A DNA stretch of 64,000 nt from Epiperipatus broadwayi (Eukaryota; Onychophora; Udeonychophora; Euonychophora; Peripatidae). The position numbers were made by a program, and so were the translations under genes. Where the stretch lies: positions 5,079,845-5,143,844 of the forward strand of contig JAQFVV010000027.1 of the NCBI GenBank assembly GCA_028023455.1. The letters run 5' to 3'. Under the pieces are notes generated by a model. That model made no database searches and was not told where the DNA came from. It worked only from the letters and a program-made list of their open reading frames with translations. Below, one piece after another: positions 33,121-44,565 of this stretch; positions within the stretch are counted from its first letter, which is position 1; every line of letters begins with the position of its first letter.

Positions 33121-34340
33121 TTAGATTAAGTATAGATAACGTTGTATAATTGCAAGTAAACTTTATTTTTCAAAGGATGCCATTCTTAGTAATGTATCAG
33201 CTTCTAATCAATACAGTCGATCACTATAGTTTTAAATATGGGTGCTGCATATATAAACTTTTGTTATCAGCAACATTCTATATATTCCGTAATGACCTCT
33301 TATAATTTTCTCTTTAAAAAATAAAATTTATCCAAAATATTTCGTCCTCAGAAAACACATTCTTATAGTAAAACCATCCATTGTCATGGTAATAGCGAAA
33401 CAAGGGTACAATTTATTTCTTGCGAATTCATTTTTTACGTCCATTGACCAGCACAAACGAATCTCGATTGGCCATAACTGATCGGATGTGATGATTTCGA
33501 CAAAAGACGTAAATTTCAATTTATATAATAATGTACATATTAATATGATTGATAAATGCAAAAATAATCCCATTGCTGACCAAAAGTACGTCCTAATGCC
33601 TGGTTAAGCCGCATGTTGCATTATCCAAGGTAGGTGTATTTTTTATACATAAGTATTTCTGAGTCCAACCTCTTCTTTTTTCTTTCTAGTTTACATTAAA
33701 TCCGTGAGAGTTAAGAAAGCAAAAAATAAGGGTGACAATAGTATTATAAAGTAGTTGTTAACTGCGATGTTTGTTTGTGGCAGTGCAATCGCTAAATCTT
33801 AGATGTGAAACTAAATTTGAGACTGGCGTTTCTACTGGAAAACACTGCATATTCATGCTGTTTTCCTGAAGATTTGTGATGATGGTGTATTAGTTGTATT
33901 TATATAATAAATTATTTTCATCAACTTGTATAAAGTATTGAATGTCTTTAGAAAAATGTAACAATTTAAATTTTCAAAATGCATTCTATTGTTAGTAATA
34001 TGCACGACTTTTTCAAGAGGTATTATTCTCCTCTCTCCTTAAAGAGTTGATGGTCTGACCAGTGATAATATTCGCATAGGAATTGAACTTGGACCCTTAG
34101 ATTCTTGAATATTGTATTGCCATTGGGACATAGAAAATTTGATTTCAACATGGATTGTTTCACACAGACTGGCTAAGATATTGTGTGTAGTCAGTTATTA
34201 ATGAAATAATAGAAATTATAATATTAGCAATAGTATTATTTCATAAGAGGCAGTGATATTTGTAAAGTTAATTAAATTAGTGCTAATTCTTTGGAGATAT
34301 CTAATAGAATAGGAAGGTGGCTGCAGATGTAAAATACATA
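33120..34340 (+). repeat. Repeat block R3, copy c
   Basis: It matches copy b at 22085 without the foldback, and preserves GTGACAATAGTATTATAAAG, the empty target site of FB1c. The minus-strand frame at 33328-33573 (81 codons) is only partly present in the other copies and is not considered a gene. Confidence 0.75.
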
Positions 34341-36453
34341 ATGTTGAATTTGTTGCGAAATTTAATAGAATATCTTTCAATTTTGAACTTTCTTGCTTTA
34401 TGAATGAATAGGTGCAAAATATGTCCTACCCGATAATACTTACCAGTGCTCAATATTTATTTGTACATATGATCCAACACTAGATTAAAAAAAAGAAATG
34501 TATGTTCCTTCCTGAACAGCATTATTTTTTTAATACCCATAAAAAAAATCAATATTTTCTTTTTGGAGACATTGATTGACGTACTTGCAGAAATATTGGC
34601 CAACAATTTTTGAAAATCATGGTATTGGTCATGTAATTTTAAATGGTCTGTTACCATTGACTGCTAGAACCATACATGGAGTGATTAACCCAAACACTTT
34701 CTTTTGGAAGATTAATCATTATAAATAACATACACTCACAATCAAAACATTTGTAATTAATAGGCTAATTATAATTACAGGACACAATACAAGAAAAACT
34801 TATACTATGAGAAGACTTATAAGCACAGATATTTTGGTAGATAATACATTATTATCCTCTAAGACTAAAATTATAGTTTATTTTAAAACTAGTTCTTATT
34901 GCAATAATATTTTCAAAACAACAGATGTTTGATCTTTAGAAGAATCTACTACTTATAATAAATTTTAACAGTTCTCAAACACTAATATTAATTTGGACCT
35001 TCATGGCAATCATAATATTGAAGAATGGAGTTCTTTTAAAGAAGGTGTTATCGGTACAGTGAATCTATCCTTGGGTTCATAAAAAAACATAATTGGCTGT
35101 CAGACCATCTTACTATTATTAATGATTTGGGTAACGGAAATATGTACAAGTTTTTCCTTTCCATAATAAAAAATTAAATGTTGAACTTCATAATGGATAA
35201 ATAGATCTAAATACAGATATACGTTGTTGGAAAAGAAAGATTAAAAATGATTGCTGGAATAAAACTAAAAAGATACAGATATTCACTGACTTTGGTTGAG
35301 CTGGATATTCATGATGTTAACAATAACACATAGACCTGAACAATGGTATCCTTACTCTATGAAATTCAGCAAGGATCATTCCTTATATGGTAATAATTAT
35401 ATTTTGAACACAAAGATGGAGTGTTTTGATCATCTTTTGAACCATCATGAAAACTGGCATAATTGCTTAAAGATATACCAAATTTTCCTACTCAATTAGA
35501 TTTGAATAAACATCCCACATAGTGTATTGAAAACATCTTTTTGCAACCTGAAATGGAAAAGCTATAAGTAGTAAACAAATACCTGCACAGACTTTAAGAT
35601 GTGGTGACATGTTGTTTTCAAATATACGAGATTTGTTTTCGAGTTTATAGATTGAAAAAGTTGTTCAGTTGATCTGACAGATATTTTTATTGTTCTAATT
35701 TTTAAAAATCATGAAAATAGATATACCTGCTATACTCATTACAATATATTCTTTTTTTACACATTGTGATGATACAATCCAGGAATTTGTTAAAACACTA
35801 CTTCCAGTAACAGACGAGTATGAACTCTAGTCAATGCAATTTTAAAAAAGTAAGAATCACTTGGGGATTTATATCATGGCAAATACAGGAAGTATCTCAA
35901 AACAAAACAATGGTTCCACTATTGGTCTTATTGACTTGGTGATGGTATTTAAACATACTGGGTAAGTCAGAGGTACTGTTTATAGTTAGATGGTTACCTA
36001 GAAACTTTTATTCATATTATACACCACCTATTTAACATTACTATGTGACTGGTTTATGTTATCACTTATACCTTTATTTAACTTCCTGAAGAAAGACAAT
36101 ATAACAACATTCTCTGGTCAGAATCTCACATCATTCAATTAATCACAAGAAGATTCCAGAATAGATGTGAAATAAAGCATACTGTGGATTCATAGGTAAA
36201 ATCCTGTGCGACACTACTGAAACATTTATTTCAGTTTCAAAGTATTTTCTAATCCCCTCTGCTGAAATCAATGGGGACAATATAGTTATAATATATTTTT
36301 TTAAATGTAGATTTTATGTTAAATTTCTTTTAGTATGTGATTATATTTAATACCAATTATGGGTTTCTTTTTTAACATAATTTTCTTTCATATTTATAAG
36401 ACAACAGCAATAAAACCACCACAATTCAATTTTTCAGAATAATTCAATTCTTA
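34340..36453 (+). mobile_element. Endonuclease-RT LINE relic, copy c
   Basis: This copy gives the most continuous view of this LINE family. Endonuclease-type sequence lies at 34560-34620 (the GDFN motif is decayed). A WLSDH-like segment lies near 35095. The frame at 35400-35499 contains DHLLNHHENWHNCLKIYQIF, and RT motif A-like sequence reads LIDLV near 35925. It contains no insertions and shows the empty sites of both the piggyBac-like element (about 34985) and the 849 bp TIR element (35330-35350). No coding potential remains. Confidence 0.6.
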
Positions 36454-36734
36454 TGTAGTGCAAATGTTTACTACACTACAGTCATGCAAAGTGGAGACTG
36501 GTTTCTATGCACTGTTAACATCCTCTGGATGGTATATATAAGATGTTTTAATGTGCAGCAATGATAAAGATATGTGAAAGAGGTTATCTTGGCCAACTGA
36601 TGAGTGGTGATTCAGCACAAAATGTGCATATTGGGGATCAGCCATTTTTTCCCCAGGGTTTGTCCATTCCGCAATATGATAAAACTGGAGAGCAAACAGT
36701 CCTTACTGTGTGTGAGGAGGCTGTTGTTTAAATT
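36454..36734. mobile_element. TIR element with conserved core, second copy (degenerate)
   Basis: It is collinear with 25213-25492. TGTAGTG-AAATGTTTACTACACTACAG on the left faces GTTTAAATTAACCTACAGAAC on the right, so the inverted repeats have decayed. The core TTGGCCAACTGATGAGTGG is at 36591. Both copies occupy the same place in their units, so the insertion predates the unit duplication. Confidence 0.55.
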
Positions 36735-37389
36735 AACCTACAGAACTAGTATTCATTAAGTGGATAATCTCTAGTTTAATGAATTACTAATAAAAATTAT
36801 TAAGTCAATTCTTCATATCTATTATTTCCAGCATTAATATCATTATCAAAAAGAATAGTCATAGATGTCACCTATGGTTTTTGTATTTATTTTTATCACT
36901 AATGGAGCATTCTTTCTTTTGTTCAGTTTTGAGCAATATGTCCTTATAAGAAGACATAATCTTTTTAATTATAGATCAATCACCTGATTGGAAGTTGTCT
37001 TTTTGGCTACTTTATTTGTTTTTTTTAGATAAAATCCAATCATCTGTCAACGTAACTTCACCATATTTAAGATTAACTGAAATGCAGTCTTATTATATAC
37101 CTGTATCAATATATGTAATATATAGGGTATATGAGCATAGACTTTCACATGACCCACCACTCTTAAATTATGAAGATAGGCTATCTGAGCACTTATTGCA
37201 TATATGTGTAGAGATGATAATTTTGTTTCAATTTGTATTAAAGAATTGCATCTAATATACAAACGAATCTATGTATCACAAGTAGGTCCACATATAGAAC
37301 ATGGTGGTCCATTTTTCTAATTTCCTTGATATTTTATAATGTGGTCTTTTAGCTTCTTAAATAAACTTTTTTTTTGAATGACTTAAACA
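36735..37389. repeat. Block X, copy c, with a partial FB2 foldback
   Basis: It matches block X at 25493. At 37076-37205 it contains a partial, inverted copy of FB2a (TTATTATATACCTG, AATATATAGGGTATATGA, AGACTTTCACATGACCCACC). The open frame at 36995-37255 runs across this junction and is not a gene. Confidence 0.6.
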
Positions 37390-37980
37390 CATCATATTCT
37401 ACCTCTCCAATATATTTTCATCTCTATCACATCTGCAGGTGAAATATATCAACATTGCATTTCTTTAGCATGTTCATGTGATAATCTTTATCATGTAAAA
37501 GGTGTAAGTCTCTGTAATAAACACAATCCTCAATATCACAATAAAATGCTTTATCAGAAAGTTTTTCTATTGTTCATTCTTCCTCATTTTCAATCGAAGA
37601 ATCATGTAATTTTACAATAGTGAACATCTAGGATGTTAATAAACATGTCAATGAGTCTTATGATCAAACAGTCAAATTTTTAGAATTTTACAGAACATCT
37701 TCAATTGAAAGTTTTCTAATATTCTTACATTGTGTCTATAAAAAGTCCACTTTTCACATCCATATAATAAATTAAATGTTCAACTAGTTTAATTGCAGCC
37801 ATTACGATGAAATAACCCACCGCTTAGCTTCCTACAAACAATAGTAGTATATTGAAGTCGGAGTTTTATCTCAATGTCTAAATCTGTAATTCTACTTACA
37901 AATCTATTAAAATATTTAAATTATATTACATTTTGAAGTTGATAATCATCCAATCTGCAATGTCTGACTAAATAGGTGTG
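37390..37980 (-). pseudogene. LINE RT C-terminal remnant on the minus strand, copy c
   Basis: On the minus strand the sequence around 37700-37775 again encodes a CEKWTFYRHNV-like and FQLKMF-like pair, in the same position as in copy b. Stops are frequent. Further along, the complement of 37440-37555 reads through VYYRDLHLLHDKDYHMNML-like residues. Clade undecided. Confidence 0.5.
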
Positions 37981-38078
37981 AAAATGCAAACGAAGATAGT
38001 AAATCACCTATCTTCAATCTATGACTTAAAAAGCACTCTAAATGTGGAACAAAGGATTAACAGCAGAGTGACCTAAGC

Positions 38079-38444
38079 TTGTTTAACTATAAGAATGTGT
38101 TTAATGTTTCATTGTGTGTTACAAATAATGCTAATGAATCAGTGAATAATTCTAAAAATGTTATACCTGTCAAACAGAAATGTAATATTTGCACCAAATG
38201 TTTTTGGGAATATATGTTATTATATATAGACGAATCGAGGTGCAACATAGAGAAAAGATTAAAGGAGCATGAATTGTTATACAAGCATGTAAAAAGTAAA
38301 AATAATGATTTACTGACTGCTTCAGTTTTTTTAGATCATGAAAGAACATGTAAATATAAGTTTGAGTTTCATATTGAAAGTGTTAAGATTCTTCATGAAG
38401 AAAGAAACCATAAGAAAAGAAAATTAAGGAGAAAATTTCAATAA
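38079..38444 (+). pseudogene. GIY-YIG endonuclease domain, Penelope-like, best copy (121 codons open)
   Basis: The open frame contains a cysteine cluster KCNICTKC (residues about 33-40), then YIDESRC and EKRLKEHELLY (about 50-70). A later part has ASVFLDHERTC and SVKILHEERNHKKRK. This order matches the GIY-YIG nuclease of Penelope-like elements: Y-I-G, a conserved Arg in the ESR/ETGR segment, the R-L-K-E-H helix, then an A-x-H segment and a K-I-L-x-x-E strand. The Gly of YIG is replaced by Asp, so it is probably inactive. No Penelope-type RT is found upstream; the preceding block is a minus-strand LINE fragment. An unrelated GIY-YIG protein is possible but less likely. Confidence 0.6.
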
Positions 38445-38690
38445 ATAGAAATAAATTGAATATAATTAATGGACAAGCTGCTAACATTACAATTTGGGAT
38501 TCATGGGATTTGAGATGATGATGTTTGCTTCAGTTTTGTTTTTCAATTTAATGGCAGTTGAGGGAGGTTAAGAAATTAACTGAAAGTACTTCTGTGGATT
38601 GAAGAACAGTACATAATAGTTAATTAATGTATTTATTATTTTTATTATTATTATATATATAAAGTCCATCAAAACTCAAATGGTGTATGA
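38445..38690. repeat. Short linker between the GIY-YIG and gypsy blocks
   Basis: The sequence matches 27310-27565 (GGACAAGCTGCTAACATTAC or a close variant, GATTCATGGGATTTGA). It is non-coding and part of the repeating unit. It ends in a TA-rich run, the same kind of site used by insertion A at 1694 and the composite ending at 55995. Confidence 0.6.
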
Positions 38691-40379
38691 AACAAATAGT
38701 CAAATAGATTAGTTAACATCCTCATTAATATTAATGAAAGCAAATATACAGAGTAAAATTGTATGCTAATTGTGCAAATCATTATTCATTGTGTGGATAA
38801 ATGAAGATTATGTTGGTGCAAATATTAAATAACTGAGAGTGACCAGAGAAAGTGTGACCAGTGCTGAGAACAGAGGATTAACCATTTTCATTTAAGCTAA
38901 TTGTATAGATGAAGATTTGTATTTATTCATTTATAAAGAGGTAAAAAATATCATTGCTTAAGTTTATCCTCTGTAGTGAGCATTCATTTTAGTTTAAATA
39001 GTGGTGCATATTCAGGTGCAATAATAAAATTACCCCTAAATATGGAAAATTGACATAGTCTGACAGTGATAATGTGGTCTAAAAGAGATAATAATGAGGA
39101 GTTAATATTAAGAAACAAAATGGCTCTACAAAATATCTCTATGCTTGACTTTGATGGGTAATGCAATGAGATGGCAAATTAAGTTTCCAAAAAAAGAAAT
39201 CTAATAATGTTGATGTGGATAATGTGGAAAAAAGTATGACAGATCGGTAACACAATGCATGATCCAATAGTTCCAGAAGTTGCTCCATACGAAGATTTTA
39301 AATAAGAGGTAGGGGATTACAACATTGGATTGCTTATGCTGAAAACAATTTCAGTGCGGACTTGGGCAACATGCTTCTCACCAAGGGATTGTGGGGGGGG
39401 GGTGAATGACAGTACTAACCAAAATTGAATTAATTTACATCTGCGCTGTTGATAAATGTAGAGTTTATGAAGCCATGTTGGATAAAGCAATAAATTTTCC
39501 AAATAGTATGGATGAAGAAATTGATAATGATTGCAAGCAGAGACCCCAAACTGGAATAGTGCAGATGGACTCTGGACATGTTAATGTTGTGGCAGTAAAG
39601 CCAAATTAAAAAAAGGGTAAATTTAAAAATGGCCAGTTCACATTTGTATTATATGGAACATATGTCATGAGTTTGTAATAATAAGCAGAGGAACAGTAAA
39701 GGCAATTTATCACCTGAGAATAAATAGAGAGGAAAGGTCTGTGAAGAAGAAACTAATGTCAAAATTGGTAAATGATATCAAAAATAATAGCATTGTATTG
39801 GATGTTCATATTAGCAAAAAAAAAAAAATTAGAATGATGAACATGGTCAAATATCACAAGGAAATATAAGAAACGTAAAATAGATTTAGAAAGTAGTGAA
39901 ATTAATGGAAACCTAATAGATTTACAAGGGATTGCAATAACACCAGTGACATGAATACAAGATTGAAATCTCAACTGTTGTAAATTGTGAAGAAATATCT
40001 GTCTGAATTTTGGCCGAATTGGTTTCAACAATTAGAGATTACAGTAAAAATAATAAAGACTATCGCTAAAACTGGAAATCCACAAAAAGAATTCACAGTA
40101 GTTTAAATAGGATGCTGCAGTATTAAATATACAGATGGCTGATATAGAGGTAATGGCAACTGCTCACAATTTTTGGTTTAAAATCTAAAGGCAAAGAAAC
40201 ACCCATTTTTATATTAGTAAAACAATATGGGAATGTTCATTATGTGGTGATTGTAAGTGACTCCGAATAAATATATAAATAAAGAAACACATCTTCTAGA
40301 AGACACATTTCACTAAAAGCAATTATATCGATTGCAATTTCTTAACCACCAGTGTTCTCCTATATATTGTAAAGAGTTA
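38691..40379 (+). mobile_element. Gypsy-like relic G3 (LTR, gag, protease remnants)
   Basis: The LTR-like part is about 38700-39030. Gag follows, with an open stretch at 39406-39609 including ELIYICAVDKCRVYEAMLDKA and a partial knuckle region. A protease-like part lies at 39780-40040. RT is absent. It aligns with G2 throughout. A (G)9 run at 39392 lies within gag. All frames are broken. Confidence 0.65.
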
Positions 40380-41860
40380 GTATCACAAAATTGGCATATT
40401 TTGTACCTGCATATTCAAAAAAATTAATAATTATTATGTCTCATAGTAGAACTACTTCCTGTTTCACTCTGTTACTGATATTATTATTTTATTGCTTTAA
40501 TGAGAAATCTATCAGACATGAGAGCCTATCCTTTCAAAGCGAAAGATTTTAGATTTATTTTGTAGTTCCAACCCATTTTTGTGGTAAAAATAGTAATCTC
40601 TAAAAATGACTGTCAAATCATACAATCGTTGGCTAGCAGAAAGTCAGTTTTAAATCCAATGCCAACCCAATTCACTGGTGATTGCTTTGAGAAAAGATTA
40701 TAATTACGGACTACCACTTTAACGTATCTGCTCCCATCACTACTTTCCTTATTCCAGAGGTTGATGGATTTCAAAAGTACTATGTATTTAAAGATGAAAA
40801 TATGATTGCATGAGCACATATCTTAATATCAATTAAAATGAAGGGATGGTCATGGTATATCAATCTCATGATGGCAGTACATTATTGCCTTAATGTAAAT
40901 GATGAAAAAAAAAGATTGCTTGTATGGAAACAGTATCTCGCTTTTCATAAACCAACACTTTTTCCTACAAGACAACAGAAAGTAATTTTGTTAGGGAAGA
41001 ACGTGTTATTTACTGTTAAAAAGATTTATCACCATCTTGGAGCCCTCATTAGCTTTTGCAAGTATAACATTAATACACCATACAGAAAAAGTCCAAATTA
41101 ATAGTATCCCCCCCCCCATATGTCAAAGCATCGGCCGGGTAGCGAACCCGGGTCAACTGCTTGTACGGCGGCCACCAACGCTTGTTAATAATTTTAATGA
41201 ACAAAAAAATCTAATTGAAATTGGATATTAATAAAAGCCTTTAATAGTGATTTTCACGTTGTGTATTTAACGACTCGTTTCATTTTTAAATTATATCAAT
41301 ACTTGAGTGTTCTTTCAAAGAGATTCATCACAGGCATTATTATACGGGGGAAAAGAAACACTATAAAACTAATATTGTATATATTTCAATGCATTTAATA
41401 TTTTTCTTTTCTACTTTAAAATATTTTTTTGTTTTGTACTCTGAATTTCATGTTCTCTTTTTAACATACTGAATATCGAATATTTTTTCCTCTTTTATTA
41501 AAAAAAAATACAATGAATTATATTCCTTTGGTATGGTGCGTATTCTTACGAAAAAAAATTCTTCTAATCAGTGCTGCCCTCTTTTTACGTTTTTATGAAA
41601 TTGTTTAAAATCATAATAAACTTCTCACTTTTTAATGAAAAAATATAAAAAATCTATAAAAAGAGCAAAAAAAAATTCAAGTTATAACTCCTAACGGGGT
41701 AGTCTGAAATGAAAAGTGGTACAGCCGCTTTAATTAATTCAAAGTGGATAAAAGTATTTTGAAATAATTTTTCGAACTTTAACTTACCCTGTAAAATTTC
41801 TTTAAATAGGGTAGCAATATAATATAACAATAAGTTTCTCAGCTGCTTTTCAGCACTTCA
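40380..41860 (+). repeat. Repeat block R2, copy d
   Basis: This near twin of copy c carries a nested SINE fragment at 41103-41190. It is followed directly by gypsy copy G4 instead of R3, so this unit lost R3, the LINE, X and the GIY-YIG block. Confidence 0.8.
41103..41190 (-). repeat. tRNA-derived SINE fragment with intact B box
   Basis: This small GC-rich island sits in AT-rich repeat sequence. On the minus strand it has a perfect T-arm (CCGGG stem, TTCGCTA loop, CCCGG stem) holding the RNA polymerase III B box GGTTCGCTACC (41138-41148). The upstream GGTGGCCGCCG resembles an A box region. After CGATGCTTTGACATATG it ends in a run of G (C on the plus strand). The host sequence AAATTAATAG-TTTTAATG is split by it. 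The shared CGATGC/CAATGC-TTTGACA or -TGTGACA tail links it to the element at 61656. Confidence 0.65.
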
Positions 41861-43500
41861 AAATATTTCTTTGATTCATTTGTATGTGACCAATGCAATG
41901 GAATGGTAAATGTATGGTGTACACATAGAAACATATACGCTTATTAATAACTTAGTTTATGATAATCTTAATCTAGTAATGTTGATGACAGGTAAAAAAA
42001 TATTACAGATCACTAACTGAATGTCTGATCCAATGGTACCAAAAGATGTTACATATCAAGATTTTAAAGAAAGTTAAATTTAGATCTCAAGTTTACTACA
42101 TTTGAACACATAATAGAAGACACACAATATATTAAAGATATAGAAATACAACATTGGATTTCTTATGCTTGCCAAGGAGTTCAAATTCAGTGCTGAAATG
42201 GACAACATGCTTTTCATGACAGCAAGCTCAGACAACTGTTTCTGAGTAAAAGTGAATTCACTTACATAGAGCTTATAAAGCCATGTCAAATAAGGCAACA
42301 TAGTTTCAAAATAGTATCGAGGTAGAAATCAATAATGAATGTAAACAGAGCACAAGCAGATACTACGAACTGAAATTACATACCAAGATTTTAAAGAAAG
42401 TTAAATTTAGATCTCACGTTTACTACATTTAAACACATAATAGAAGACACACACCATGTTAAAGATACAGGAATACAATATTGGATTTCTTATGCTTGCC
42501 AAGGAGTTCAAATTCAGTGCTGAGATAGACAACATGCTTTTCATGACAGCAAGCTCAGATAACTGTTTCTGAGTAAACTGAATTCACTTACATAGAGCTT
42601 ATAAAACCATGTCAAATAATGCAACAGAGTTTCAAAGTGGTATTGAGGTTGATATCAATAATGAATGTAAACAGAGCACAAGTAGATACTATGAACTGAA
42701 ATAGTACAAATAGAATATGGGAACATGTTATTGTTATGGCGGTAATGCCAATTAAAAAAAACTGTAAATTTATAAAGGACTGCTGCCATATTTGCTGAAT
42801 AATGGGATATATGTCATAAGTTTGTAACAATAAGGAAAGAAACAGTAGAGCTAATTTTTCACCTAATTGTAAATACAGGGGAAGGGTCTGCAAAATAGAA
42901 ATTAATGACAAAATGCTAAATGACATCAACACTAAAGTTTTGTAATGTTCATATTTTGAATAGAAAAATTAATGATCAACGATGGAGCAATGTCTGTCTT
43001 TTATTCACAAAGAGATTAGTTCAATATCACAAGGAAATATAAGAAGGTTAAAATGGATTTAGTAGAGAATGATGTAAAGAAAAATTTGATAGATATACAA
43101 AGAATTGCTACAACACCAGGGAAATTAAATACATGATTGAAAATTCTATCTTTGTATATAGTGACAATTGATTTAAGTCTGTTTCTAGGCAGAATTGCTT
43201 TCTATCCTTAGAGATTGGGTAAATAAAGACTATCACTGAAATCAGAAATCCACAAACAGTATTCATAGTACTTTAAGTAGGGCACTGCAGCATTAAATAC
43301 ACAGATGATTGACATAGAGGTAATGACAACTGCTTAGCCTTTTGCTTTAAAATCAAAAAACATAAAGTCTTGATGAAGAGAGGTGTTGTAATTCCAATTG
43401 AGGTCACATCAGCCTTCACCCGTTATTGTAATAGTAAAACAGGATAGGAGCAATCAGTTATGCAGTGATTGTTAAGTGATGGCTGAATAAATATATAAAT
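41861..43500 (+). mobile_element. Gypsy-like relic G4 (gag and protease remnants, internally duplicated)
   Basis: It starts within gag (no LTR) with a 327 bp tandem duplication of gag, and continues through a knuckle region near 42735 and a protease-like part near 42960-43210. A post-protease stretch runs to CTGAATAAATATATAAATA at 43484. It then joins a piece of block X rather than the usual sequence. No open frames above 106 codons; the longest is antisense. Confidence 0.6.
42051..42704. repeat. 327 bp tandem duplication within gag of G4
   Basis: ACATATCAAGATTTTAAAG at 42051 recurs as ACATACCAAGATTTTAAAG at 42378. The two copies align through GAACTGAAAT. The length is an exact multiple of three (109 codons), and the copies have diverged only slightly. 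Confidence 0.9.
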
Positions 43501-44565
43501 AAAGGAACATATTTTGTTTCAATTTGTATTAAAGAGTTATTAATGTCCCTTAATTTAGTTAATATTTCTATTAATAATAATACTTTAGAGATGAATTTTA
43601 CATTGAGTATACAAACCAATCTATGAATCACTCCATCTTATTTTTGCTGTAAAAATAGTGATTTCTAAATATAGCTGTAAAACCCTAAAATCTGTTCCTA
43701 ACTGAAACTCATGTCTTAAATCCAATGCCAATCCAATTCATTGGTGATTGTTTTGAAAGAAAAAAAATACCATTATGGACTGCCACTATATCTTTTCCCA
43801 TCATCTCTTTCTCTATTTTCGACCGCTTGAAGTAAATAATAATAATAAATGGTATTGGGTTTCAGAAGTACTGTCTCGGTTTCTAAAGATGAAAATGTAG
43901 TTGCATAAGCACATATCGTAATCGCACTCTTAGAATAAAGGCATGATCCATGGTATAACAATCTCATGACAACACCTTACTTTAATGTAAGTGACGAAAA
44001 AAGGGGGTGGGGATGACTGCTTGTACCGTAAACAGTATTTAGCTTTTGATAAAGCTTCATTTCTCACAAGACACCAGGAAGTAATTTTGTTAGAGTAGTG
44101 TTTGTTATTTTCTATTAATCCGCATAGCTAAAAGATTTACTACCACCATCTTTGGAACCCTCAACACTTTTTCACATATAACGTTAGTACACTATACAGA
44201 AAGAATCCAAATTAATAATTTTAATGTACAAAAAATCTAATTGAAATTGGATATTAATAAAAGCAATTAATAGTGACTTTCACATCGTGTATCCATTTTA
44301 TTTTAAAATCATGTAAATATTTGAGTATTAATTTATAATATATGTTAATAAATTATTCTATCAAGGAGATTCATCCCAGGCCTTATTATACAGGGAAAAG
44401 ACACACTTTAAAAACTAATAGTGTATATACTTCAATACATTTCATTCAATATTATATTTTTCATTTCTACTTTATTATATCTGTGGATAGAGCAGTAGAT
44501 ATTTTTTAGTGTTTTTTTTGTCTAAAAGCCTGTATTCGCTTTTCGACAAAAAGGAATCGCAAATA
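43501..44565 (+). repeat. Block X fragment followed by repeat block R2, copy e
   Basis: Positions 43510-43630 match block X (26065-26175, TTAATATTTCTATTAATAAT). From about 43635 the sequence matches R2 from its CCAATGCCAATCCAATT part onward. R2 ends near 44560 and joins the endonuclease LINE directly, with R3 missing. Confidence 0.65.

Noticed and set aside
42612-42932. 106-codon minus-strand ORF
   Set aside because: Antisense to the gag knuckle region of gypsy G4; no motif.
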